From positions 248,001 to 312,000 of the forward strand of contig NW_017265144.1 of assembly GCF_001638985.1 (NCBI RefSeq): a stretch of 64,000 bases of DNA, read 5' to 3'. The position numbers were made by a program, and so were the translations under genes. This document shows, piece by piece, positions 1-10,826 of this stretch. The notes below the pieces were generated by a model that was not told the DNA's origin, did not search any database, and saw only the letters and a list, made by a program, of their open reading frames with translations. How positions within the stretch are numbered: position 1 is the first letter of the stretch; each line of letters opens with the position of its first letter. Source of the DNA: Phycomyces blakesleeanus NRRL 1555(-). Taxonomy: Eukaryota > Mucoromycota > Mucoromycetes > Mucorales > Phycomycetaceae.

Positions 1-1900
1 TTTGTCAAGAGTATGGCTGCAGCTTTAATGGTTTGTAAGGAACATCTAAAAATAACTGTCTATCTATCTATCAATCAATAAATCAATTTAGTTATATATT
101 TATAAGTCAATGTCGATACCAAAATGGAGTTGCATCGACTCCTCTATAGTTTGCCTTTGATTTTGATTATATCAAACCTGTTTGTTTAAATAAATAAATA
201 AATAAATATATACTTCCCCCCCCTTGAAAAACAGAAATAGCAAAAAAATGCAAGCCTCACAAGTGCGCTGTTTTGAGGTAAAAGTCGGGTAACCTAATAA
301 AAAAAAACATAGTCCATTGACCTTTTGTTCATCAAATCAGCCACTCGTTATTTATTCCATGTGTTACTCTATCTAACGATCTCTCTCTCTCTCTATACTT
401 ATTTATTTATTTTTACTATCATTATTCAATTGAATAAACTGGTTCAAAATAAATTAACTGACTGACTAATTGTATCTATTCTTTCTTAAAGAAATAAATA
501 AGCTTATCCCTGTAATAGAGAGACCGATACTTGAAATAGTTCCAGCTATATTTACTATACAGGAAAGGCAAAACATTAGTGCAGAGCATCGCAACTTTTT
601 TGGTCCTGGGGATTCCTACCTGCAACTAAGCATGATATCAAGTCTCCAACAAGTCCATGACTGTGAAAAATTTCTGATAAATTGATCTGAACAAAGATAC
701 AAACGGGTTGATATTCATAAGAACAGACTATATATATATATATATATATATATTATCTTAATTTATCCACATCAAGGTTCTGCAGTATTAACATTTTACG
801 TTCATAAGCCTTTGATTGTCAACGGCTGGCTTAGAATATACAGACAGTCGCGTAATGTTGCAAGTGCTTAGAACATTTATTCTTGATCTGCGACCAAGTC
901 TGTACCTTCCTGTTGCTGGGATATCTTAGGCTGTTAACTCGGCGATGGTCTGTTCCGGAACAACCGGGACATTGACTAGAAACAGTGTTCACGTCCATAG
1001 TCACAATCTCTTCTTCTTATTCGTCAAGGATAATGAACAACACAGTACCTTTGTCGATTCTCATTCTCAAAGCAACAGTTAAATATGCCAGTGTTGCAAT
1101 AAAATAAATAAATAAATTAAAATCTGCATTTTCTGCTTAATTATAATAATGAGTATTAAGTAATTTATTGATTAATAATTTAGTGTTTCATCTGCTATTC
1201 TCTGCAGAAGATTCTTCAGTAAACCTAAACATGATCATTCTTTTCTGAGGAACATCAAGAGTAACTTTTTCTTGTTCAATGGGAAAAGTGCGTTGGATCT
1301 ATGGATATGGCCAATCAAGCTGCATAAAAGTCATGATAGTCTGCCATTCTGAGGGTGTCTTAAAGGCATCACAAGTATGAGAGGATTCAAATAGAATTGA
1401 AACAAAAGTATATGCGGTGTATGGGAAAAAGGAAAGAGATGGAAATGAAGAATATAATAAAATCGATCCAAGCAAGGGCGCTTAAACAAAACACATACAC
1501 ATACATCTATCTTTACCAAGCACACTTGGGTTGATTTTATTGCATTTTCCCATCCATTGTACATACTCTTGTCTCAACTCTATTCTAATTCACTCATCAT
1601 TTTGAAGCCTTCAAGACACCCACAAGAATTATTGACTATCATTATGAGTGACTAAGTATGGACTAATACAATTGCTTGACATCAAACTCTAAAATAATGA
1701 TTTTAATTGTTAAAATGACTGTAGAATTTTGTGGATCTTTGTGTCTGAATATTGTGCACACACGTATATATAATGTGCGGGTGTAGCGAATTATCCTCCT
1801 GCAAGAAAAAGAAGAAACACTTTCTTTGTCTTTTTTTTTTTGTTGGTGGTTGTCTCTCTGCTTTTTAATGTAAAAGATATATATATATATTAGCCGATGT
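1..1900. other. Intergenic, no gene recognised
   Basis: AT-rich sequence with short simple repeats (TA runs near 725-755, CT run near 380-395). A 71-codon open frame at 470-685 starts only at TTG and resembles nothing I know. I see no convincing coding exon, RNA gene or element. Confidence 0.5.
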
Positions 1901-2775
1901 TTATTCTGCCTTTAGGAATCGTTCGTAAGTATCTCGAGTACATTCGCCACCTTTCCGTGGATCGAAATAGAACTTATAACAGCTTCCATCAGCACAGATT
2001 GCTAATAACAATATATGTTAGGTACGGGCGCAATAAATATTGTTATAAGCCTACCAAGAATAGTGTTCTTCTGGTCTCCAAATGCTACAATACATCGGCT
2101 CTCGGTAACTATTTTGGCATGAGCAAAACTCCATTCACTACTAAAGTATTTTGGAAGGAGATCCTTCATAAAGCTTAGACTACTTCCTCGATTTCCAGAG
2201 TGAGTGAGACCAAAGTGAGAAGGTGATTGGGAAGGGTTGATGACAACTTCGCCATAGGTGGGCCCGCGTGGTCTGTGATCGCACATGGTTACAACTGAAG
2301 GATCAAGGTTAAAGACGTGAATGGTACCCTTGTCCGAAGACACACACAGGCGGGTAGATTCTTGGTTGAATGCTATGGAGAATATCTCTGCCCGATCCAT
2401 GCCTCTTCTGAGCTCATTCAAGAGAGTTGCCGTGGCAGTATTAAATACTCGAATAAGAGTGCCTTTATCGCTAGCCGTAGCACATTTAGAGCCATCATGG
2501 TTAAGTGCTATACAGCTTAATTTGCCTGAATGTGCTGGGATCAGACTAACATTCACGGTCTGTCTGGCAGTTATAGTAGCAGCAGCGACTGATGTGATGA
2601 TAGCTGGTTCACCTAAATTAGAGCGATATGGATCGTCTGTTGATGATAATGGTCTGCTGAAATCGAGTGAATCAAGGTCGATAATCTTGAGATGTCCTCT
2701 TTGCTGTCCAGGGATCACCAGGACCGCGTGGTTTTGAGACGCGGATACGGCTGCAAGACCTATTATATACAAGAT

Positions 2776-2808
<33 letters not shown>

Positions 2809-3503
2809 TGTAAATGCATAAAACAATGTTAGAATATGGAAACAAAATTTGTTTATTATCTTACCCTTCTCGTTATCTGCTGTCTCAAATGTATGCAGGA
2901 GTTGAGGATGAATACTGAAATGATAAACAAACACCTTGTTTGCCAGGACGACTGTCAATCTATTGCAAAAAGGAAGAGGGGAACATGCCTGAGTATGAAA
3001 AAAGGAAGCCCAGGATAACTCAGCATTCAAGCAAAAAGAAAAATAGAAGAAGAACTATCGTAAAGCCAAACTTCACCTCTCTCTTCGCAGCTTTGCATTC
3101 TTTACTTCGCTCTTGTATTCCAATTCGACTACCGGCTTTCCCTTGATACTATCCCAGATCACAACTTTGTTAGGAGGATAGCGAGGGTTTCGTCCTCCTC
3201 CAACAAGTGCTAGGTAATTCGTCCGATATAGCATCTCAACTAACGCAACCCCGCCATCACCCGTCTCTACTCTGCTTTGTTAGTTTTTAAACTATAGAAC
3301 TTCAATATATTTTTTTTAGAAAAAAAAGAGAGAGAGAGACAATTAACCTCACCATTACGGGCTTGCTCAATGAGAGGATCGCAGTTATAAACACGGAATC
3401 CTTTGTCGAGACCAATAGCAAAGCAGCCAAAGTCTTGGTTAAACCCAGCGTAGAGTAGACCAGGTGCGTCATGAGGACTTGAAGATGTACGTGTCAAGTT
3501 CAT
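1901..3503 (-). CDS. PROPPIN WD-repeat protein (WIPI3/WIPI4, Hsv2-like autophagy factor)
   Basis: Five exons: 3353-3503, 3077-3266, 2865-2959, 2055-2759 and 1901-2001 (413 aa). It is a seven-bladed beta-propeller that binds PI3P/PI(3,5)P2 and acts in autophagosome formation at membranes. Seen: blade 1 ends FRVYNCDP; exon 2 gives NYLALVGGG then NKVVIWD, a near-invariant PROPPIN stretch; exon 3 gives NKVFVYHF and LHTFET; exon 4 holds the lipid-binding motif in the form LRRG, followed by [12 protein letters not shown]; the last exon ends [17 protein letters not shown] instead of FRRG is usual in the WIPI3/WIPI4 branch, so a Hsv2/WDR45-type assignment is preferred over Atg18. It is longer than human WIPI3 (344 aa) because of a Ser-rich insert in the last blades. 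The start is the first ATG of exon 1. It lies tail-to-head with the dioxygenase gene, 275 bp away. Confidence 0.9.
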
Positions 3504-3778
3504 TGCAGCTTCAAAAAAAAACAGGGTTGTAAAAAGAGAATAAAAGAGTAAGAAAGAGGCTACTATGCGTAGTCCCTCTTTTGGTCACGCAACAGACACC
3601 GGCCAGAGACGAGTCACTCGCTCCACATGATGACAAGGACGATTTGTACGCTGTATTCACCAAGTGTTTAATATATATATATTTTTATTACTATTTTTAA
3701 AATTATATATTTATATATTTGAATGAATTAATGATATTATTGGTATGCTTTACTACTTTTATTTATTTATTTATTTTA

Positions 3779-5501
3779 TTATTCTTCTTCTTCTTCTTCT
3801 TCTTGGTCGATTTCATATTCCATAGCAATATCCCAACGAGCACCTGGTGCACGAGCGCTGATATATTTAACAAAGCGTAAAACACCTTCATCTCTTAATA
3901 CAATTGCCATCTCATTCCACCCAGCTGGCATAGTTAGTAGTGCTCCATCATCCTCTGAAGAAGCCTTGTAGATTGCAGGATCATCCTGTCCCTCATGAGG
4001 TGCCATGTAGCATTCATACCCTCCATATTCACCGCTCTCCCACTGTTCTGCCGCAGATTCTGTGGGACAAGTGGCTAAACAAAGTGTAATATCCAAAACA
4101 CTTCCCTTGGAGTGTGCGGTCGCAAGAGTGTAATCATGACCGGGTCGGAACCGGCGAGTCATTCCCCGGCAACCAATTGGAAGCAGCTGGCTCACCGTTG
4201 CTAGCCATCGTCGGAACGCCCCACTTTGTAACTTGGATTGTAGACCATTCAAGTTAGATGTGGATGTCGAGCGGAGGAACCGTTGGCGGACAGGCGGACC
4301 ATTTGCAATCCAATCTTTATGTATTCCAGAACCATGAGGGGGCATATTACTGGTTGTGAAGCCATCCTGTTGGTCTTGGTCTAGACAATGCTTTTTGAGA
4401 GATTCGGCTAGATCTGGTCGCAGAATATCCTTAAGCTGGACTGCAGAAGTGTCCATAAACCTTTCCGAGATCTGGCCGAGACATTTTGTTTCAAGATAAA
4501 TAGGGTTCATCCACTCCGACAGTACTGATATATCTTCTTGTCCTAGTGCGCAATCTTGTTCTTCAAGAGGATCTTTATATAATACAAATGGTTCTTCTTC
4601 TTCTTCGGTCTAATATGATTTATGTATATATATATATATATGGTTAGGGCTGTCCTTTACTCTTTTACTTTTGGCTTTTAGTTTAAATTAATCTTACCTC
4701 GAGCATTTCAAGTGAGGATTTTTCGGCTGTTGTTTTGGTCTCATAGCCCTTTTCACCTAATTGTGGTACATGAAACCATCCTTGGATACTCAATCTTGAT
4801 TTATTTTGTCCCACGACCTCTTCAACGGAGTGAAACGAATAACCCGGCAGTACAGTAAACATTGCAAACTGATTCCATTTAGGTGGTAATGATACAGTTG
4901 GCTCAATTGCCGGTGTACCTTTTGATACAACTGGATAGAGTTCAAGGGCACCGCCCCATGATGGATCCCACTCTTCATCTGGACTGGGCATATAAAGAAT
5001 AAATGATACCCGTCGTGTTCCAATCACATCATCATGGTTGAGAAGATGACAGCCGCTATTGTAGGTATTGATTGACATATCGAACTTGCTTGGAGACAGA
5101 GGGCCGCAGCCGGTAACTTGGGATACAAAAGAACGGAACTCGTCGGAATAAATAGCGTTTCTTAATTCAAAAAGGTGCCTGAGCCTATTCTTTTCTTCCA
5201 ACGGCAATCCATCCATGTTGACCAGATCACCCGTTTGATTGACCTTGTAGATATCAGTCTCTTTAAGCGTGAACCGTAGACTGGCTCCTATTTCTTCGTA
5301 CACTTTACGCAGCAACTCATCATTCACCAGGCGCTCAATTGCACAATGTTTGTAAGGTTCTGATTCTTGACATGCTTTCTGGAGCCTGTCACGGTTCTGG
5401 GGATCCATAAGCCCTTTGTGAAACACTTCTTGAACTGTCTTGAACTTTTTTTCCGGAAGTTCCTGAATGGCTTCTGCCTTACGCTTTGTGGCAACGGTCA
5501 T
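3779..5501 (-). CDS. TPA1: Prolyl 3,4-dihydroxylase, OGFOD1/Ofd1/Tpa1 family
   Basis: Two exons: 4698-5501 and 3779-4609 (544 aa, close to human OGFOD1 at 542). This 2-oxoglutarate/Fe(II) dioxygenase hydroxylates a proline of ribosomal protein uS12; family members also affect translation termination and, in S. pombe, oxygen-dependent SREBP turnover. Seen: a basic nuclear-localisation-like N-terminus (KRK...KKFK); the iron ligands HDD (H-x-D) near residue 172 and FHSVEE further on; the 2-oxoglutarate-binding Arg in KSRLSIQGWFH. The second exon encodes the catalytically inactive C-terminal double-stranded beta-helix typical of the family, joined by an acidic linker. The protein ends in a run of glutamates. 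The start is the ATG at 5499-5501; the longer frame upstream opens only at TTG. It is divergent from the REX1B gene across about 500 bp. Confidence 0.93.
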
Positions 5502-6001
5502 GATAAGCAAAGATATGAAGTTCAAAAAAAAAAGTGCAAGAAGGATAAAGAGAGATTGTTTATTTTATTAAAAAAAAATTTATGCTTATAAAGTATCTGC
5601 TAGATTTAGACTATTTGAAGAGATGAAAAAAAAATCAGGTTACTTTTTTTTCTTTTTCTTTCTTTCTTTTCTTAATTGTTTTCATTCAGAGCTTGAGCCT
5701 CAGCCATTGGTTTCTAATTTGAGTGTAAAGGAGGAATCGACTCATATTTTTATTTTTTGAAAAGACAACTCAATCATTTTCCAATAAAAAAAAAAAAAAA
5801 GATGTCTTATTGTGTGCTAAAGTCAAATATCAGTTTACTACCAAGTGTTTTTTGATTCATTCGATTAAATGTTAGTAAAATTTAAGCAAGGAAAGAATAT
5901 CAATCCTTTGAAAGACCATTAAATAAAGTAAGAACTAGAAACCAAGTCACTTTAGTGATCAACCTCTTTTTCTTCTTCTTCTTCTTCATAACTGCAAAAT
6001 A
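5502..6001. other. Divergent promoter region
   Basis: About 500 bp shared by the dioxygenase (minus) and the REX1B gene (plus). It holds several A/T runs, a pyrimidine tract near 5642-5675 and a CTT repeat just before the REX1B start. I see no gene. Confidence 0.5.
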
Positions 6002-6637
6002 ATGGCAGACAACGATTCACTGATTCTCAAGGGTCTCCAATCCCTCTCCAAGGCCCAAGATACTCGCTTGGAACTATACAAGGAATTTGACGAGTAAATA
6101 CACAAAAGTTATCAACTCCATTTTTTCTTGTTACTTATGGAACATGGCAGTGCATACAAGGATTACCTAGTCGATGCATGTCCTCCTGAACAATATCATT
6201 CCATCTGCAAAATCGTCACAGAGGGATTCCAAGAAGTGTCATTAGATGTCCAAGCAATTGAACGCGCAATGTTGGACGCATTTAACCGTAAAGATATTGC
6301 AACCATGATTCGCCGTCTTCAAGAAGCTGAAAAAGAAAAACTTCGTGAGGTATGATACAAATCCAAATATGTAATATATATATATATATATACTAGAATC
6401 TTTACTTGTATATAATAACTTATCATCATAATTTCTTTTTATGCACTGAATATATAGACTGCAACCCTTCAAATTCTTTCAATTGAGGCACGCAAGGGAG
6501 ACAAGGATTACGATGACACAATCCAAGAGAAAACCTCTTTGTTAAAACAGATCCAAGCTAATATCCAAGATATATGGGATGAGATTCGACAAGAAACAGC
6601 CGAACTATCCTTTCAACTCGCAGATAATTCGAAATAA
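6002..6637 (+). CDS. REX1B-domain protein (DNA repair REX1-B-like)
   Basis: Three exons: 6002-6093, 6151-6349 and 6458-6637 (156 aa). The predicted protein is almost entirely helical and matches, from memory of the family, the REX1-B domain (human REX1BD, Chlamydomonas REX1-B, the latter implicated in excision repair of UV damage). Seen: N-terminal LQSLSKAQDTRLELYKEFD; a central block with ICKIVTEGFQEVSLDV and IERAMLDAF; then MIRRLQEAEKEKLRETATLQ, the most conserved stretch; and an acidic helical tail. The molecular activity of the family is not established. The first intron acceptor (6150) is the least certain junction; it follows GAACATGGCAG. It is convergent with TIM8, 260 bp apart. Confidence 0.82.
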
Positions 6638-6897
6638 ACCATTCTCCAATATATACATACACACATTATATGCACCATAAATAATAATAACAGTAGGCGA
6701 AACAATTCCTCTGTGGATCGTTTGAATCAACATTTATACATTTGCATTATCTTTCACATTTGCACAATCAAGCATCTCCTTTCTTTTCCTTCGTGGTCAT
6801 TTTTTTTGTCTTTGAATTATTATTATTTTTTATACATCTTTTCAATTTCTTGTAAAGTAGATAGGTCTATAAATTTAGATTTTGTCTTTGGGTTTGC

Positions 6898-7312
6898 TTA
6901 AACGCCGGAACCACGCATGCTCTCGAGGCGGTTGACAATGAAAAGACTGGTGTCGAGGAAACGCTCGACACAGTTGGCCAAACAAGTCTCCTCACTGCGA
7001 TCCATCTTGTTGTTAACCTTGAAAATGCACTTATCCTATAATATTAAGTGTACATATAAGATATATTAGATATCTTTCTAAACGCGTTTCCTTTATTTCT
7101 CGTTTCTGCGTATTACCCAGCAAGTGTCAGCCAAGGTGTGGACGGTTTCTTGAATTTCCGCTCTAGCCTTTTCGACTTGGATAAACTGTTGGAGACAATG
7201 TTAGAGAGAGAGAGAAAAAAAAAGGCTCCATTAGGATTCCTTGAGGGCTAATGCCACTTACCTGGGCGAGTTCGCGCTGGTCGCTTTCTGTCAATTGAGC
7301 CTGCTGAGACAT
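6898..7312 (-). CDS. TIM8: Mitochondrial intermembrane-space chaperone Tim8
   Basis: Three small exons: 7262-7312, 7117-7185 and 6898-7035 (85 aa, the normal size). Tim8 pairs with Tim13 as a hexameric chaperone that carries hydrophobic precursors such as Tim23 across the intermembrane space. Seen: the twin CX3C signature, CWDKC (split by the second intron between W and D) and CLANC, 20 residues apart; the flanking residues ([26 protein letters not shown]) are those of Tim8 rather than Tim9, 10 or 13. There is no cleaved presequence, as expected for a MIA40 substrate. The start is the only ATG in exon 1. Confidence 0.93.
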
Positions 7313-8010
7313 GATGTGGGAGAAGATGCTTGTTGTCTTGAGAACCAGGCATAGTTTTTAGAGTCAGTGGCTTGAAAATAGTCACACAGCCCTGCGTGAA
7401 GGCAAGGAAACAGTCACGAACAAGGCTAGTGCATTTCGGTTACGACGAGAAATGTTAAAGGACAGTAGGGGCAGTCAAGCGAAGAAGGTCAAAGGAAGTT
7501 CCATTAATATTAATGGATGTCCGAGCATTTTTTTTTTATTTTCATTTTTTTTTATACCAAATACTATTCCTTGAACTATTTTTTCTTTTTCTTTTTTTTT
7601 TTAAAAAAAAAGGTATATAGCTACCAGTATTTGAACATAAGTTTATGCCAATTTGAAATATATGCATTGGATAACTGTGGAGTCTAACAGAAATTCCAAA
7701 TCGCCCCAATTTTAAATTGGAATACTTTTAACCAGTTTAAAAGCCGAGTTTTCTTTCATAGCACGCAGGAAACGCCAAAAAGCAAACATCCACAGCCAAC
7801 CATTACTGTCAACCCATTATAGATTGTGTTACCATATCTGTCTGTTTCAAGGAACACAGCTTTGTCATGACTTTTCACACTCTCATATGGTTAACAGATC
7901 TTATTTTTTTATCTTAAGAAATACGAATTTATTTGTCTGCATTTGTTACTCTCCCCTTTCTTTCTTTCTTTCTTTCTTTTGTTCTTCAACTTCTTTCACA
8001 ACTCCACTCT
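7313..8010. other. Divergent intergenic region
   Basis: About 700 bp between TIM8 and the thioesterase gene. It contains poly-T and poly-A tracts around 7530-7612 and a CTTT repeat at about 7961-7980 just upstream of the thioesterase start. No gene is seen. Confidence 0.5.
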
Positions 8011-8676
8011 ATGCATATCTTACCTGAAATCGCTGAAAAGTATAAAGCCTTGGCCGAAATTGCCAACGCCGTTATCCAGAGCAAAGGCGAGGACATCTGC
8101 TGGGACAATACAATCAACGAAAACTTAACAGTCATTGGAGTGGATACAAACAGAGTTGTCTGGGAATTCAAAGTCCAAAGATCCCACTGCAACTTGTTAG
8201 TCATGTTGCTGTAGAATACGTTGTGAAATAATATTGACTTTTGTTTCTTTTTGATTTCTTTCTTTTTTTTTTTAAAAAAAAAAAAAAAAAAGGCTGGGTA
8301 GTTTGCACGGTGGTTGTGTGGCAACCATCATTGATGTCTGCAGTTCTTTCTCTCTTCTGACATTTGATGGTTAGTATACTCACATATGACTGATTTAGCG
8401 AGTATACAAAAGTGGTGCTTTTGAAATAATGATATTTTACTATTCCATTGACTTATCTGATTAGGCAAGGAAAAATGGAAGTATGTCGGGGTCTCAACCG
8501 ATCTTGCGATCAGTTACATGCGTGGGATTTCAGCAGGTGGTCTGGCCCGTATAGAATGCAACATACAAAGAGTGGGCAAGAACATGGCTAATATCCATAC
8601 ATCAATATACGACGAGAAAAACAACCTGTGCTACACTGGATCCCACACAAAGTTCTGCATCGATTCTAAGATGTAA
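8011..8676 (+). CDS. Hotdog-fold acyl-CoA thioesterase, THEM2/ACOT13-like
   Basis: Three exons: 8011-8195, 8302-8369 and 8465-8676 (154 aa). It belongs to the 4HBT (PaaI/ACOT13) superfamily, which hydrolyses acyl-CoA to free fatty acid and CoA. Seen: the characteristic HGGCVATIIDV stretch, where HGG marks the start of the long hotdog helix and the following acidic residue is the usual catalytic position, then SISY-type strand residues (STDLAISYMRG) and a C-terminal KFCID strand. Length fits ACOT13 (about 140 aa). The second exon is preceded by an 18-nt A run, an unusual acceptor context, but the frame is open only with the acceptor at 8301. Substrate and compartment cannot be read from the sequence. 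Confidence 0.85.
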
Positions 8677-9071
8677 AGCCACTGAGCTTGAGCTACAATT
8701 GTGTGCAGGACACATACAAGTTTAGCTGTAACTTGTATACATATTATAAGAAGCGACCTTAACAGCTATATCTTATTTAATTTATAAGAAAAATATTTTA
8801 TAAAACAATAGAATAAATACGACACGCTATACAGAAGCAGGACTACTGTTATTAATACAATATCACAAGCTTCAAAACATCAAATTATATCGGATTATAC
8901 AATAAAAGCTTTAATTATAATTATCCGTAACATATAAACAGAAATCCTTATAGTAATTTACTAGCATACTATGATGATATATACAAGCATGTCTTCTTGA
9001 GAAGACAAAAATATTCTTCTGGTAAACCACACATGCTAAACAAAACTCTTTGAGAACATTAAGGTACAATC
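8677..9071. other. Intergenic
   Basis: AT-rich 3' flank of the thioesterase gene; no exon or element seen. Confidence 0.5.
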
Positions 9072-9355
9072 GGTGCGAACAGACTAAAAGATCAAAAAAA
9101 GGGTAAAAAGAAGGGGGGTGTTCAAACTTAGCTCAAATACATATTAGATAGAACAAAGTGCTCACGGTACCATCACTTCCATCACGTTAAAATCTTTTAC
9201 TAGAAAAGTCTTATAGGCTTTGTATCCTAAAAAAATCTTTTATCAAAAACATGTACTTCTTTCTCTATCTAATTGGCAGCGAAAAAAGAACTATCCAGTC
9301 AGAGTCATTTAAACTTTTTTTTCTGAACTTTTTTGAACTTTTAACCTGTCCATAA
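9072..9355. repeat. MITE copy 1 (GGACAGAC-type ends)
   Basis: Left end reads GGTGCGAACAGACTAAAAG and the right end, read on the other strand, ATGGACAGGTTAAAAG, giving imperfect terminal inverted repeats. The interior (ATATTAGAT, then GGCAG.GAAAAAAGAACTA) matches the copies at 16575-16768 and 30786-30978. There is no coding capacity. Confidence 0.6.
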
Positions 9356-9378
9356 TAACTCTTCCATTTTACACTATT

Positions 9379-10030
9379 GGGGGTACTCAGCCAGATTGAT
9401 CGATCAAATTTTGATCGAAAAACGTACGGCTCTCTGATTAACCTAATCTTTACTTTTTTATATGCAATACGACACTGTTTTTATCTTTCTCCTTAATAAA
9501 TCATAGAATTTATTGCCAACAGTCATATAATACTTCTTTCTCTCCATCTTACATGCCAAAATATAGTACAAAGCAGCAAGCAATTGATGCCTTGAAGAAA
9601 TCGCATAAAATCAGGGAATTTATCGTGAAAAAAAAAACACTGGTAGAGTCTTTATCAGCAAGTGCAGACGAGCTTATTAAAGATATTTTAGAAGTAATCA
9701 AAAAGGAAGTTAATATAAAGTTGGAGCAGATGGCTGCCGCGAAGGAGCTTAAACAAACACTTAAAGCCAATAAATACATACACAAGGTTGACAATGTATT
9801 GCCAGATGTTGAGTACAGGGAAAGAGCACTTGACTTCTTCGAGAGTCTAGATGCCTACAGGTTCAAAGAAGAAATCAGAATGTGCAAAGATTATTCTATA
9901 AATGCTATAAAAATCTATGAATTTTGTACGAATTTTGTACTTTTGTCTTTTGGTGTCCTCAACTACAAATTGATACCATTGGCCAAGATTCACACAAGAA
10001 TTTGATCGATCAATCTGGCTGAGTACCCCC
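9379..10030 (+). mobile_element. 652-bp TIR DNA transposon with 3-bp ATT target duplication
   Basis: The first 32 bp (starting GGGGGTACTCAGCCAG) and last 32 bp (ending CTGGCTGAGTACCCCC) are perfect inverted repeats. Directly flanking trinucleotides are ATT on both sides. The site before insertion can be read from a second copy of the flanking repeat on the other strand near 16550-16562, where the same sequence runs through with a single GTT/ATT-like triplet. A 3-bp duplication and G-rich ends suggest a PIF/Harbinger-like element, but the transposase is only partial, so this looks like a short, non-autonomous derivative. Confidence 0.88.
9553..10005 (+). CDS. Lys-rich ORF inside the TIR element, possible transposase N-terminus
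   Basis: 150 codons, ATG to TGA, wholly inside the 652-bp element and running into its right inverted repeat, so the last residues are encoded by the repeat. The N-terminal two thirds is charged and helical with a long Lys/Glu coiled-coil-like stretch; the segment DAYRFKEEIRMCKDYS resembles the RF.e.FRM...F region that precedes the nuclease domain in Harbinger-type transposases. No DDE catalytic residues are present, so any transposase would be truncated. The family is not firmly recognised. Confidence 0.45.
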   Translation: MPKYSTKQQAIDALKKSHKIREFIVKKKTLVESLSASADELIKDILEVIKKEVNIKLEQMAAAKELKQTLKANKYIHKVDNVLPDVEYRERALDFFESLDAYRFKEEIRMCKDYSINAIKIYEFCTNFVLLSFGVLNYKLIPLAKIHTRI

Positions 10031-10260
10031 ATTAGTTTGCTTCACAAGTGCTAAAACATCTGCATTGATATTTCATCTTTTCTTCTTATTAGACCTTGTC
10101 AGCTTTACTCGCATGCCTTTTCTTTTGATCCCAATTAGCCACTTTTATTATAGTGACAGACATTTTCGCAGTACCTGTACTGATTCTGAACTAATTAATC
10201 GTATCCAATATAACTTGTACCTATATATGTATGCTTAATTTATGAACAGAAAAAAAAAGG
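10031..10260 (+). repeat. Dispersed repeat, inverted copy at 16326-16562
   Basis: The stretch from ATTAGTTTGCTTCACAAG to about GAACAGAAAAAAAAAG matches the reverse strand of 16326-16562 with many substitutions. The two copies flank the filled and empty versions of the 652-bp element insertion. Confidence 0.7.
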
Positions 10261-10261
10261 G

Positions 10262-10583
10262 AATGTACTGTAATTAATTAGTCATAAATGCACTATATCA
10301 ATATCTGGTTATCCAGAAGATCATAAAGAGTTGCTGTCCTTAGAGTGTGGCGCAATCCTGCTGAATATTTTACTATTTATTGGCCTTCTTACGCGTATCG
10401 TGTCTTTCTCTTTCTTTCACCTACTTATATTCCCAGAGTCAGACAACACCAGCCTGTAAGTAACCCCCACCGTTTCTTTTTTGAAAAGCACAAAAGAGAG
10501 TCTTTATACGAATATTATGCGTCCTTAGGGAACAAATAGAATTATTTCATGCTGGCAAAAAGATCACGATTTGTGGTCCGGTA
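10262..10583 (+). repeat. Dispersed repeat, second copy at about 26490-26853
   Basis: Shares long matching blocks with 26490-26853, including TTGGCCTTCTTACGCGTATC and TTTTGAAAAGCACAAAAGA, and ends with TTGTGGTCCGGTA in both. No intact ORF. This copy is cut by the LTR that begins at 10584. Confidence 0.75.
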
Positions 10584-10826
10584 TGAGGTATTCGGGATTG
10601 ATTTAGGGCTAATATGTCGATATGGGAAAAGTAGATACTGTGAGAGTGTTATTTATTAAAGAGACAAATTAATATTGTTTATATCTGTTATTATTAAAAT
10701 CCCTGTAATTAAAATCCCTGTAGTGTAATGGTTAGTTTACACTGTATGAGTGTGTAGTGTACGTGTGCCTGGTGTGTAATAGTTCCGGAGATTGTTAACT
10801 TGCCAGGTTCATTAACAAGAAAGAAG
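10584..10826 (-). repeat. LTR copy F, truncated, minus orientation
   Basis: Begins TGAGGTATTCGGGATTG, the reverse complement of the LTR 3' end seen at 31679, and follows the family through TGTAGTGTACGTGTGCCTGG to AACAAGAAAGAA, where similarity stops about 50 bp short of the LTR 5' end. Confidence 0.75.

Noticed and set aside
470..685. 71-codon open frame as a gene
   Set aside because: Starts at TTG, no recognised motif, no splice or promoter support.
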